Assembly (NCBI GenBank): GCA_003963005.1
Contig: RXJW01000067.1
Span: 1 to 61,287, forward strand
Source of the DNA: Burkholderiales bacterium
Lineage (GTDB): Bacteria > Pseudomonadota > Gammaproteobacteria > Burkholderiales > Burkholderiaceae_C
DNA: 61,287 bases
Direction: 5' to 3'
Shown: positions 6,924 through 15,863 of the stretch, in pieces
Numbering within the stretch: the stretch's first letter is position 1
How the letters are laid out: each line of letters starts with the position of its first letter
The notes under the pieces: model-generated
The model's input: the letters and a program-made list of their open reading frames with translations, nothing else
Told to the model about the DNA's origin: nothing
Database searches by the model: none
Position numbers and translations under genes: made by a program

Positions 6924-9506
6924 GTGGCGCGGCGCCGCCGCTGGCGCGAGCGCGCCCTGCTGTACGCACCGGCGCTGGCCTTCGGCCTCGTCATCGTGAC
7001 GATGTGGGCGCTGCTGGGCTGGTACGTGGTGCAGCAGCCGCGGGACCTGCTTGCCCGCCAGCGCCAGGAACTCGCCACCGCGGTGCGCACCGTCGCGATG
7101 CAGACCGAGCCGGTGCTGCGCCAGTCGGAAAGCGCCCTGCGTGCGGTGGACCTGTGGTTGGCCGACGTCCACGGCGACCATGCGCTGGACGAGCCCTCCC
7201 TGCTGCAACTGGCGGACAACGTGCGCAGCAGCTCGCGCCACATGGTCGACGTGATGCTCGTGTCGACCACCGGCCGCGTGCGGCGCCTGCAGGCGGGTGC
7301 GGCGGATGACGGCGCGAGCATCGCCGGCACGGCCGCCTTCGACCAGGCCCTGACGCGCCCGGCAGAGGGCGTCGTGCTCGGCTTGGCGCTGCGGCTGGGA
7401 GGCCGGCAGGACGAGGCCCGGCTGCAGCTGCCCCTGCTGCTGCGTCTCACCCATCCGGTGGATGACTACGTGTTCGCGATGGCCGTCGTCGACATCCAGC
7501 GCCTGCAGGACGCACAGAGCCTGTTCGTGCCGGATCCCGAGGCCTCGCTGGTCATGTTGCGCAGCGACGGCATCGCCCTGTCGCGGCGCCCTGAAGTGCC
7601 GGGCTTCGCCGGCCGCAATCTGTTCGAGCAGTTTCCGGCGGCGGGGCGGGAACTGGGCGGCAGCGAGGGCTTTTATGCCAGCACGGGGGCAGCGACCGAC
7701 GGCCGCCCGCGCATCGGTGCCTTCGTCACGCTCGGAGACTTCGGCCTGAAGCTGCTGCTCTCCGGCCGCGAGGAAACGGCCTTGCTGCCGCACCTGCGTC
7801 AGCGAAGCCTCCTGCTGGCCTCGGCGGTGGCGCTCACGGTCGCCCTGCTGCTGTTCGCACGCTGGCTGTCGCTCGTGCAGCGAGCGGCGCGTGTGCGCGA
7901 GGCCATGCTGCAGGCGACCAGCAATGCGATGCCGCTCGGGCTGTTCCGCACCGATGCAGCCGGCCGCATCGTCTACGTGAACGACAGCTATCTGCGGGTT
8001 CACGGGCTGCGGCGCGAGGCCATCGAGTGGGGTTGGACGACGCTCGTGCAGCCCGAGCAGCGCGACATGCTGATCCAGCGCTGGAAGCACCAGATGGCCA
8101 CCGGCGAGCCGATCGACATGGTGCGCAAGATGAAGCGCGGCGACGATGGCCGCATCCGCTGGATCGCCGTGCGCACCGCGCCGCTGATCCTGGACGGCCG
8201 CGTGGCCGGCCAGGTCGGCACGGTCGAGGACGTGACCGAGCGCGGCGAACAGCAGCACGCCCATCAAACGCTCGCGGCCATCTTCGACATGACCCCCGAC
8301 CTCGTCTGCCAGGCCACCGAGCGAGGCGACGTGATCTACCTGAACCCCGCCGCGCGCGCCCGCATCGGCCTGGCGCCGGATGCGCCGCTGAGCGATGCGC
8401 ACATCGTCGACTTCTTCACGCCGGAACAGCTGCAGGCCTACGAGCGCGATGTGCTGCCGCAGGCGATTGCCGAGGGCCATTGGCGCGGCCGCATCAGCCT
8501 GCAACTGGGCGATGCCCTTGTGCCGATGGAGTGCCTGGTGGTCGTCCACCTGGACGTGCGGGGCCGTATCGAGACCGTGTCGGTCATCCTGCGTGACATG
8601 TCCGAGCAGCTGCGCGCGCAGCGCGAACGCGAACGCAGCGAGGCCATGCTGCTGGCCGTGGCCCACACCGCCCGGGCGCAGTTCCTCGTGGCTGACAACG
8701 ACGCGCGGGTGATCTTCTTCAATGCTGCGTTCGGGGAGGAACGCGGCATCCAGCTCGCCGACTGGGTGGGGCGGCCGCTGGCCGAGCTGTTCAAGCCGCG
8801 CGAGTACACGGCCCGGGCACCGCTCGTGGCGCAGGCCCTGGCCGGCGAGACACACCGGCTGGACGTGCGCGACGGCAGCGACCGCGATGCGCGCAGCTTC
8901 GACGTGCAGTACGCGCCGCTGCGGGTGCAGAGCGGCAAGATCGAGGGCGTGATCGCCATCGAGGTCGACGTGACCGAGGCCCGTCGCGAGGAAGCGCGGC
9001 TGCGGCTGGCCTCGCAGACCGACCCGCTGACGCAGCTGCTCAACCGCACCGGCTTCGATGAGGGCGCGCGCCATCTGCTGCTGGGCGCCGCAGGCCAGCG
9101 CGTGGCCCTGCTCTACCTCGATCTCGACCGCTTCAAACCCGTCAACGACCAGCACGGTCACCCGACGGGCGATGCGCTGCTCAAGGCGGTGGCGCTGCGC
9201 CTGCGGCACGCGCTGCGGCCGGACGACCTCGTCGGGCGGCTGGGCGGCGACGAGTTCGCCGTCATGCTGCCGCACCTGCATGAGCTGCGCGATGCCGACA
9301 AGGTGGCGACCAAGCTGCTGGCGGCGTTGAGTGCGCCGTACCACATCGGCCACCTCGAACTGGAGATCGGCGTGAGCATCGGCTATGCGGTGGCCACCAC
9401 GGGCAGCGTCACCTTGGACGAACTCGTCGCCGAGGCCGACGCGCACCTGTACGAGGCCAAACGTGCCGGGCGCGGGCGCACCAGCGGCAGCCTGGTGGCG
9501 AACTGA
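6924..9506 (+). CDS. membrane PAS-PAS-PAS-GGDEF diguanylate cyclase
   Basis: Likely c-di-GMP synthase of 860 aa. After an Arg-rich N-terminus comes a TM helix (about 12-34). A periplasmic sensor region of roughly 250 residues follows, with a second TM near 295-315. Three PAS domains start near 325, 450 and 575, and the GGDEF domain is C-terminal. The active-site GGDEF is intact at 774-778, and an RxxD inhibitory I-site (RPDD) lies exactly five residues before it, predicting product feedback. There is no EAL domain. GTG 6924 is the only conventional start near the first TM. However, AGGAG at 6871-6875 lies six bases before an in-frame ATC at 6882, which would add 14 residues (see findings). 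It stands alone between matB and the TTC38-like gene. Confidence 0.9.
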   Translation: MARRRRWRERALLYAPALAFGLVIVTMWALLGWYVVQQPRDLLARQRQELATAVRTVAMQTEPVLRQSESALRAVDLWLADVHGDHALDEPSLLQLADNVRSSSRHMVDVMLVSTTGRVRRLQAGAADDGASIAGTAAFDQALTRPAEGVVLGLALRLGGRQDEARLQLPLLLRLTHPVDDYVFAMAVVDIQRLQDAQSLFVPDPEASLVMLRSDGIALSRRPEVPGFAGRNLFEQFPAAGRELGGSEGFYASTGAATDGRPRIGAFVTLGDFGLKLLLSGREETALLPHLRQRSLLLASAVALTVALLLFARWLSLVQRAARVREAMLQATSNAMPLGLFRTDAAGRIVYVNDSYLRVHGLRREAIEWGWTTLVQPEQRDMLIQRWKHQMATGEPIDMVRKMKRGDDGRIRWIAVRTAPLILDGRVAGQVGTVEDVTERGEQQHAHQTLAAIFDMTPDLVCQATERGDVIYLNPAARARIGLAPDAPLSDAHIVDFFTPEQLQAYERDVLPQAIAEGHWRGRISLQLGDALVPMECLVVVHLDVRGRIETVSVILRDMSEQLRAQRERERSEAMLLAVAHTARAQFLVADNDARVIFFNAAFGEERGIQLADWVGRPLAELFKPREYTARAPLVAQALAGETHRLDVRDGSDRDARSFDVQYAPLRVQSGKIEGVIAIEVDVTEARREEARLRLASQTDPLTQLLNRTGFDEGARHLLLGAAGQRVALLYLDLDRFKPVNDQHGHPTGDALLKAVALRLRHALRPDDLVGRLGGDEFAVMLPHLHELRDADKVATKLLAALSAPYHIGHLELEIGVSIGYAVATTGSVTLDELVAEADAHLYEAKRAGRGRTSGSLVAN

Positions 9507-9581
9507 ACCGCGCCGTCGCTTCGACGATTTGCGCATATCGATGCCGGCTGGCGAGGCCCTGCGGCTGGCTATGCTGCCGCC

Positions 9582-10940
9582 ATGGCACATGACATCCTGG
9601 GCAACCCGCTGGTCGACACCGACCCCGCGCTGATCGCGGGCATCGACGACTTCGTGGGCGGCTTTCTCGCCTACGAGACGCGCGCCGAGACCATCCTGGC
9701 CACCGCAGCGGCCCACCCGCAGTCGGTCATGGCGCAGGTCTATGCCGGCTGGCTGTGGATGTTCCTGGAAGCGCCGCAGGCGCCGAGCCGGGCGCAGCCC
9801 TTCCTGGAGGCGGCCCGGGCCGCGCGGCGCGCGGTCGACTCGCCCGCCCATGCGCGCGAACGTGAGCAGGTCGCCCTGCTGGCCGACTGGGTCGCGGGGG
9901 ACACGGCGGCCGTCGAAGCCCGGGCGCTGGCACTCGTCGAACGCTGGCCGCACGACCTGGCGGTGGTGAAGCTGGCCCAGTACCTGGCCTTCAACCGGGG
10001 CGACGCGCCGGCCATGCTCCGCATCATCCTGGCCGTGCTGCCCCTCAACGCCCACAACGCCTACGCCCACGGCATGGCGGCGTTCGCCTACGAGCAGGCG
10101 CACCGGCTGGACGAGGCCGAAGCCAGTGCGCGCCGGGCCCTGTCCCTGCAACCGCGGGAGCCCTGGGCACAGCATGCGCTGGCCCACGTGCTGCTGACAC
10201 GTGGCCGGGTGGATGAAGGGCTGCACGTCCTGCAGGCCGCCAGCAGCACCTGGACGGGGCTGAACTCGTTCATGGTCACGCACCTGTGGTGGCACCTGGC
10301 GCTGTTCTACCTGGCGCGCGGGCGCAACGACGACGCCCTGGCGCTGTACGACGACCGTGTCTGGGGGGTGGCCCCCGACTACTCGCAGGACCAGGCGGGC
10401 GCGGTGCAGCTGCTGGCCCGGCTGGAATGGGTGGGCGCGGACGTCGGCCCCCGCTGGGCGGCGCTGGCCGAGCACCTGGCGGCCCGCGCCGAGGACACCA
10501 CGGAGCCGTTCCTGAGCCTGCTCTACCTCTACGGCCTGGCGCGTGCCGGGCGGCCCGAGGCCGACCGCCTGCAGGCGGCCATCCAGGCGCGTGCCGATGG
10601 GGCCGCGGGCGAGGCGCGCATCGCCTGGCGCGACGCGGCCCTGCCCACGGCTGCCGGCCTGCTGGCGCTCGCGCGGGGCGATGCGGTCACGGCCGACGCG
10701 GCATTCGCACAAGGCCTGCCGCGCCTGGTCCGGGTCGGGGGCAGCCACGCGCAGCGCGACCTGTTCGCGCTGCTGCACATCGAGGCCGCGACCCACGCCG
10801 GCCAGTGGCGCGATGCCCAGCAGGCGCTGGAGCTTCGCCGCCTCGTCGACCCGCAGGACGTGCCCGTGCGCGCGCGGCTGGCCGCCCTGTACCGCCGGCT
10901 CGGCCTGCCGTCACTGGCCGAGGCGACCGACCCGGCATGA
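9582..10940 (+). CDS. TTC38-like tetratricopeptide repeat protein
   Basis: A 452-residue helical-repeat protein. It has the TTC38-family features NAYAHGMAAFAYEQAHRL, WAQHALAHVLLTRG and the Trp/His-rich MVTHLWWHLALFYLARG, which place it with the bacterial relatives of human TTC38. No signal peptide is seen, so it is probably cytoplasmic. Its TGA overlaps the ATG of the ABC binding-protein/permease fusion (ATGA), so the two are translationally coupled. A scaffold or accessory role for the transporter substrate is possible, but the biochemical function of the family is not known to me. ATG 9582 is chosen because the conserved MAHDILGNP start follows; the Shine-Dalgarno is poor. Confidence 0.8.
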   Translation: MAHDILGNPLVDTDPALIAGIDDFVGGFLAYETRAETILATAAAHPQSVMAQVYAGWLWMFLEAPQAPSRAQPFLEAARAARRAVDSPAHAREREQVALLADWVAGDTAAVEARALALVERWPHDLAVVKLAQYLAFNRGDAPAMLRIILAVLPLNAHNAYAHGMAAFAYEQAHRLDEAEASARRALSLQPREPWAQHALAHVLLTRGRVDEGLHVLQAASSTWTGLNSFMVTHLWWHLALFYLARGRNDDALALYDDRVWGVAPDYSQDQAGAVQLLARLEWVGADVGPRWAALAEHLAARAEDTTEPFLSLLYLYGLARAGRPEADRLQAAIQARADGAAGEARIAWRDAALPTAAGLLALARGDAVTADAAFAQGLPRLVRVGGSHAQRDLFALLHIEAATHAGQWRDAQQALELRRLVDPQDVPVRARLAALYRRLGLPSLAEATDPA

Positions 10941-13453
10941 GGCGGCTGGTCGCCCTGCTGCTGATCGCGCTGTGGTGGCCCGCCCACGCGGCGACGCTGC
11001 GCGTGGCCCTGCAACTGGAGCCGCCGCTGCTGGACCCGACCGTGGCTGCTGCCGCGCCGATCAGCGAGGTGGTGTACGGCAACGTGTTCGAGGGCCTGGT
11101 GAGCCTGGCCGAGGACGGCAGCGCGCAGCCGCGCTTGGCCGAGCGCTGGGACATCGCGCCCGATGGCCTGTCGCTGCGGTTCACGCTGCGCGACGGCGTG
11201 CGCTTTCATGACGGCACGCCCTTCGATGCCACCGTGGCGCGCTTCGCGCTGGAACGGGCGCGGGCCGAGGGCTCGGCCAACCCGCAGCGCAGCCTGCTCG
11301 CCGCGATCGCCGCCGTCGAGGCGCCGGACGCGCACACCCTCGTGCTGCGCCTGAAGCACCGCGACGGCGGCCTGCTGCAGAGCCTCGGCAGCGCCGCCTT
11401 CGTCATGGTCGCGCCGGCCACGGCCGCCACCAATCCGACCGCGCCCAACGGCACCGGCCCGTGGCGCTTCGTCGACTGGCAGCGCGGCAACCGCATCGAG
11501 CTGGTGCGCTTCGAGGGCTACTGGGGCGAGCGGGCGCAGCTCGACGGGCTGCGCTACCGGTTCATCGCCGATCCGTCCGCCGCGTATGCGGCGGTGATGG
11601 CCGGGGATGTGGACGTGTTCTCCAACTTTCCCGCGCCGGAGCACCTCGCCCAGATCCGGGCCGACCGGCGCTTCGAGCTGCGGGTCGGCCTGAGCGAGGG
11701 CGAGACGCTGCTGTCCATCAACCACCGGCGCGCACCGCTGGCTTCGTTGGCCGTGCGCCGGGCGATTGCCGCAGCCATCGACCGCCAGGCGCTGATCGAC
11801 GGTGCGATGTTCGGCTACGGCCAACCCATCGGCAGCCACTTCTCACCGCGGCATGCCGCCTACATCGACCTGACCGGCCAGAGCCCGCATGACCCGGCCC
11901 GGGCGCGCGCGCTGCTGGCCGAGGCCGGCTGGCCGGCCGATCGCGTGCTCAGCCTCAAGCTGCCGCCCACGGCCTACGCGCGGCGCGGCGGCGAGATCCT
12001 GGCGGCACAGCTCGCGGCGGTCGGCATCCGCACGCGGGTGGAGAACCTGGAGTGGGCGCAATGGCTCGACCAGGTCTTCGTGCGCCACGATTTCGACCTC
12101 ACCGTCATCGTGCACAGCGAGCCGCTGGACTACGGCATCTACGGCCGCGACGACTACTACTTCGGCTACCGCAGCGAGCGCGTGAAGGCCCTGCTGCGCC
12201 AGCTCGACGAGCAGACCGAGGACGCCGAGCGCCGCACGACCCTGCAGGCGCTGCAGCGCCAGTTGAGCGACGACGCCGTCAATGGCTTCCTGTTCCAGTA
12301 CCCGCGGCTGGTCGTGGCACGCGCCGGGCTGGCCGGCGTTCGCTTCAACGCGGTGGGCAGCCTGGAGCTGGCGGGCGCCACGCTGCCGGGCGCGACCGCC
12401 GGCGCTGCCGGGGACCGCGGCGCGGTGCCGCGAGCCGTGGGCTGGGGCGTTGCCCTGTTGCTGGTGCTGGGCCTCGTGGGGCTGATGAGGCGCGCCGACC
12501 CGCGCTGGCTCGTGGCGCGCGCCGCGTCGTTCGGGCTGACGCTCGGGGTGGCCAGCGTGCTGATCTTTGCGCTGGTGCAGGTGGCGCCGGGCGATCCTGC
12601 GCGGCATGTGCTCGGCTTGCAGGCCGACGAGCAGGCCGTGGCCGCACTGCGGGCGCAGCTCGGCCTCGACGACCCGGTGCCCACGCGCTACGGCCGCTGG
12701 GTCGCTGCACTGCTGCAGGGCGACCTCGGCACCAGCCTGACCTACCGCGTGCCGGTGGCCGAGCTGCTGGCCGAGCGGCTGCCGGTCACCTTGCCGCTCG
12801 CGGCGCTGGCGCTGCTGCTGGCCGTGACCCTGGCCCTGCCGGCCGCGCTGCTGGCAGCGCGGCGTCCGGGCGGCCGGGTGGACCATGCCGTCAGCGCAGC
12901 CAGCCAGCTGGGGGTGTCGGTGCCTGACTTCTGGCTCGGCGTGATGGGCGCGTGGCTCTTCGCCGTGTTGCTGCGCTGGGTGCCGGCCGGGGGCTTCCCG
13001 GGCTGGGAGGCCGGGCTGGCCGCGGGCCTGCAATCGCTGGCCCTGCCGGCGCTCGCGCTGGCCGTCCCGCAGGCGGCCATCCTGACCCGCGTGCTGCGGG
13101 CCGCGCTGGCCGAACTGGCGCAGGCCGAGTTCCTGCGCACCGCACGGGCCAAGGGCGCCAGCCGCTGGCGAGCGCTGTGGCGGCATGCGCTGCCCAACGC
13201 CGCCTCGCCGGTGCTGACGCTGCTGGGCCTGCAGACGGCCTATCTGCTGGCGGGGTCGGTCATCGTCGAGAACGTGTTCTTCCTGCCGGGCGTGGGTCGG
13301 CTGCTGTTCCAGGGCGTGACGGCGCACGACCTCGTGCTCGTGCAAAGCCTCGTGCTGGTGCTGGTGGCACTCGGGGTGGCGATCTCGGCCGCGGTGGAAC
13401 TCGCCGCCCGCGCCGCCGACCCGCGGCTGCAGCGCCGTGGAGCTGGGGCATGA
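10937..13453 (+). CDS. peptide-type ABC transporter: binding protein fused to permease (DppA-DppB-like)
   Basis: An 838-residue fusion. Signal peptide (MRRLVALLLIALWWPAHA), then an SBP_bac_5 family substrate-binding domain (about 20-480; FEGLVSL, GVRFHDGTPFDA, NGTGPWRF, RRAIAAAIDR motifs). An extra TM helix at about 500-518 is followed by RRADPR, then a complete DppB-type permease from about 530. The permease shows the family start (FALVQVAPGDPA), LGLDDPVPTRYGRW and an EAA loop near 735 (RTARAKGASRWRALWRHALPN). Topology is consistent: the domain is periplasmic, the extra helix returns to the cytoplasm, and the permease begins inside. The start overlaps the TTC38 stop (ATGA) and the stop overlaps the next start (ATGA). 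The reading frame is continuous with no sign of a frameshift. Likely cargo is oligopeptide, nickel chelate or similar; this cannot be decided. Confidence 0.88.
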   Translation: MRRLVALLLIALWWPAHAATLRVALQLEPPLLDPTVAAAAPISEVVYGNVFEGLVSLAEDGSAQPRLAERWDIAPDGLSLRFTLRDGVRFHDGTPFDATVARFALERARAEGSANPQRSLLAAIAAVEAPDAHTLVLRLKHRDGGLLQSLGSAAFVMVAPATAATNPTAPNGTGPWRFVDWQRGNRIELVRFEGYWGERAQLDGLRYRFIADPSAAYAAVMAGDVDVFSNFPAPEHLAQIRADRRFELRVGLSEGETLLSINHRRAPLASLAVRRAIAAAIDRQALIDGAMFGYGQPIGSHFSPRHAAYIDLTGQSPHDPARARALLAEAGWPADRVLSLKLPPTAYARRGGEILAAQLAAVGIRTRVENLEWAQWLDQVFVRHDFDLTVIVHSEPLDYGIYGRDDYYFGYRSERVKALLRQLDEQTEDAERRTTLQALQRQLSDDAVNGFLFQYPRLVVARAGLAGVRFNAVGSLELAGATLPGATAGAAGDRGAVPRAVGWGVALLLVLGLVGLMRRADPRWLVARAASFGLTLGVASVLIFALVQVAPGDPARHVLGLQADEQAVAALRAQLGLDDPVPTRYGRWVAALLQGDLGTSLTYRVPVAELLAERLPVTLPLAALALLLAVTLALPAALLAARRPGGRVDHAVSAASQLGVSVPDFWLGVMGAWLFAVLLRWVPAGGFPGWEAGLAAGLQSLALPALALAVPQAAILTRVLRAALAELAQAEFLRTARAKGASRWRALWRHALPNAASPVLTLLGLQTAYLLAGSVIVENVFFLPGVGRLLFQGVTAHDLVLVQSLVLVLVALGVAISAAVELAARAADPRLQRRGAGA

Positions 13454-14256
13454 ACCGCCGCTTCGTGGCCGGGGCGCTGCTCGCCGGGGCGTTTGCCGCG
13501 CTGGCGCTGCTGTCCCTGGTCTGGACGCCCGCGCCGCTGGATCAGCTGGCCATTGCCCAGCGCCTGCAGCCGCCGGGCGCCGCGCACTGGCTGGGCACCG
13601 ACCACCTCGGCCGTGACGTGCTGTCGCTGCTGATGCGCGGTGCGGCCACGTCGCTCGGCGTGGCGGCGCTGGCCGTGAGCCTGGGGGCGCTCGTCGGCGT
13701 GCCGCTGGGCCTGTGGGCCGCTGCGCGCGCGGGGTGGCTCGACGAGGTGCTGATGCGGGGCAACGACATCGTCTTCGCCTTCCCGCCGCTGCTGCTGGCC
13801 GTGCTGCTGACGACGGCGCTGGGGCCCGGCGCGGTCAGTGCCATCCTGGCCGTGGGGGTGTTCAACATCCCGGTGTTCGCGCGGGTCGCCCGCGGGCTGG
13901 CCCTGCCGCTGTGGCAGCGCGAGTTCGTGCTGGCCGCGCGCGCGGCGGGCAAGCGCGACGGCCGCATCTCGCGTGAGCACGTGCTGCCCAACCTGGTGGG
14001 AGGCCTGGTCGTGCAGCTGAGCCTGCAGCTGTCCCTGGCGTTGCTGGCCGAGACGGGTCTGTCCTACATCGGCCTGGGGACGCAGCCGCCGCAGCCGAGC
14101 TGGGGGCGCATGCTGGCGGATGCCCAGACGCTGACGGCGCTGTCGCCCACGCTCGCGCTGTTCCCGGGGCTGGCCGTCGCGCTGGCCGTGCTCGCCTTCC
14201 ACCTGCTGGCCGATGGCCTGCGGGCACGGCTGGACCCGCACCGGAGCCCGGCATGA
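13450..14256 (+). CDS. peptide-type ABC transporter permease (DppC-like)
   Basis: Second inner-membrane permease of the same importer, 268 aa. It shows the N-terminal HWLGTDHLGRDVLSLLMRGAATSLGV motif of DppC/OppC proteins, about six TM segments, and the EAA loop LAARAAGKRDGRISREHVLPNL. The C-terminus has GLGTQPPQPSWGRML, also characteristic of the family. It is slightly short because the cytoplasmic N-terminal extension is minimal. The start ATG overlaps the upstream TGA, and its own TGA overlaps the ATPase start, so all transporter parts are coupled. Confidence 0.92.
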   Translation: MNRRFVAGALLAGAFAALALLSLVWTPAPLDQLAIAQRLQPPGAAHWLGTDHLGRDVLSLLMRGAATSLGVAALAVSLGALVGVPLGLWAAARAGWLDEVLMRGNDIVFAFPPLLLAVLLTTALGPGAVSAILAVGVFNIPVFARVARGLALPLWQREFVLAARAAGKRDGRISREHVLPNLVGGLVVQLSLQLSLALLAETGLSYIGLGTQPPQPSWGRMLADAQTLTALSPTLALFPGLAVALAVLAFHLLADGLRARLDPHRSPA

Positions 14257-15863
14257 GTGCAGCGCGGAGCGCGAAGGCTGCACCAGTGAGTGCGCTGCTG
14301 CGGTTGCGGGGGGTGCGGGTCGCGCTGGGCGGCGCCGAGCGATTGCAGGCGCTGGACCTTGACCTCGCCCCGGGCGAGGTGCTCGGGCTGGTCGGCGAAT
14401 CGGGTTCGGGCAAGTCGCTCACGGCCCTGGCCATCGCCGGCCTGCTGCCCGCGGGCGCCGAGGTCCGGGGCGAGGTGCTGCTCGACGGGCAGGACCTGCT
14501 GGTCTTGAGCGAGCCGGCCATGGATGCACGGCGCGGTGCGCAAATCGGGCTGGTCTTCCAGGAGCCGATGACGGCGCTGAACCCGTTGATGACGCTCGGC
14601 GAGCAGGTGGCCGAGGCACTGCGCCTGCACCGCCCGATCACGCGGCAAGAGGCCGCGCGCGAGGCGGAGGCGGCGCTGGCACGCGTCGGGCTCGCGGGGC
14701 TGGCCGCACGTCATCCGCACGAGCTGTCCGGCGGGCAGCGCCAGCGCGGGGTCATCGCCATGGCCGTGGCACTGCGGCCGCGCCTCCTGATCGCCGACGA
14801 GCCCACCACCGCCCTGGACGTGCGCGCCCAGGCCCAGGTGCTGGCGCTGTTGCGGGACCTCGTCCAGGAGCAGGGCAGTGGCCTGCTGCTGATCAGCCAC
14901 GACCTGCCGCTGGTGGCCGGCGTGGCGGATCGCATCGCCGTGTTGCGGCAGGGCCGGCTCGTCGAGCACGGGCCGGCGCGGGACCTGCTGCGGGCACCGC
15001 AAAGCCCCGAGACGGCCGCGCTCGTGGCGGCATCGGTGCTGGCGCCGCGGGCGGCCGTGCCCGTGCCCGACCTGGCCGCCCCCCTGCTCGCGGCCGATGG
15101 CCTGGTGCGCGAGGTGCGGCGCGGCGGTGGCCTGTTCGCGCGGCCGGTGTTCAAGCGGCTGCTGGACGGCGTCTCGCTGCAGGTGGCGCCCGGCGAACGG
15201 GTGGGCCTGGTGGGCGAGTCGGGCAGCGGCAAGAGCACGCTGCTGCGCGCCTTGCTGGCGCTGGAGCCTCTCCAGGCCGGCGAGGTGCGGTTGCAGGGGC
15301 AACGCTTCACCGGCGAGGAGCGCGCTTTGCGCCGCCAGGTGCAGATCGTCTTTCAGGACCCCGCCGGCAGCCTGGACCCGCGCTGGCGGGCGTGGGAGCT
15401 GGTGGCGGAGCCGCTGGGGCTGCGCGACCCCGTGCCCGACCGCGCCTTGCAGCGACGGCTGGCCTGCGATTGGCTGGACCGTGTCGGGCTCGGCGCGGAC
15501 GCCGCAGAACGCTTCCCGCACCAGTTCTCCGGCGGGCAGCGCCAGCGCCTGGCAATCGCCCGCGCGCTGATCCTGGAGCCGGCCCTGCTGGTGCTGGACG
15601 AAGCCGTGTCGGCGCTGGACGTGAGCCTGCGCGGGCAGGTGCTGGACCTGATCGACGGCCTCTGCCGCGAGCAGGGCACGGCGCTGCTGTTCGTCACGCA
15701 CGACCTGGCCGTGGTCCGGGCTGCGACGGACCGGCTCTACGTGCTCCAGGCCGGCCGCATCGTCGAGAGCGGGCCCACGGTGCGGGTGTTCGAGCAGCCC
15801 CGGCAGGCCTACACGCAGGCCCTGCTGGCCGCCATGCCGGACCTGGCCCGGGCGCTGGCCTGA
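14253..15863 (+). CDS. fused double ATPase of peptide-type ABC transporter (DppD-DppF-like)
   Basis: Both cytoplasmic ATPase subunits in one 536-residue chain. Domain 1 has Walker A GESGSGKS near 47, signature LSGGQRQRG near 159, Walker B LLIADEPTTALD and the switch His in LLISHDLP. Domain 2 has Walker A GESGSGKS near 321, signature FSGGQRQRLAIARAL near 425, Walker B LLVLDEAVSALD and LFVTHDLAVV. Both sites look catalytically complete. The double ATPase arrangement is seen in other peptide and YejF/GsiA-type importers. Together with the two upstream genes, the whole five-part importer is encoded by three polypeptides. It ends directly against the convergent peptidase gene with no intergenic bases. 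Confidence 0.93.
   Translation: MSAARSAKAAPVSALLRLRGVRVALGGAERLQALDLDLAPGEVLGLVGESGSGKSLTALAIAGLLPAGAEVRGEVLLDGQDLLVLSEPAMDARRGAQIGLVFQEPMTALNPLMTLGEQVAEALRLHRPITRQEAAREAEAALARVGLAGLAARHPHELSGGQRQRGVIAMAVALRPRLLIADEPTTALDVRAQAQVLALLRDLVQEQGSGLLLISHDLPLVAGVADRIAVLRQGRLVEHGPARDLLRAPQSPETAALVAASVLAPRAAVPVPDLAAPLLAADGLVREVRRGGGLFARPVFKRLLDGVSLQVAPGERVGLVGESGSGKSTLLRALLALEPLQAGEVRLQGQRFTGEERALRRQVQIVFQDPAGSLDPRWRAWELVAEPLGLRDPVPDRALQRRLACDWLDRVGLGADAAERFPHQFSGGQRQRLAIARALILEPALLVLDEAVSALDVSLRGQVLDLIDGLCREQGTALLFVTHDLAVVRAATDRLYVLQAGRIVESGPTVRVFEQPRQAYTQALLAAMPDLARALA

Noticed and set aside
6819..10796. 1,325-residue open frame on the minus strand
   Set aside because: It lies antisense to the diguanylate cyclase and TTC38-like genes and has shadow composition; the plus strand has the GGDEF and repeat motifs.
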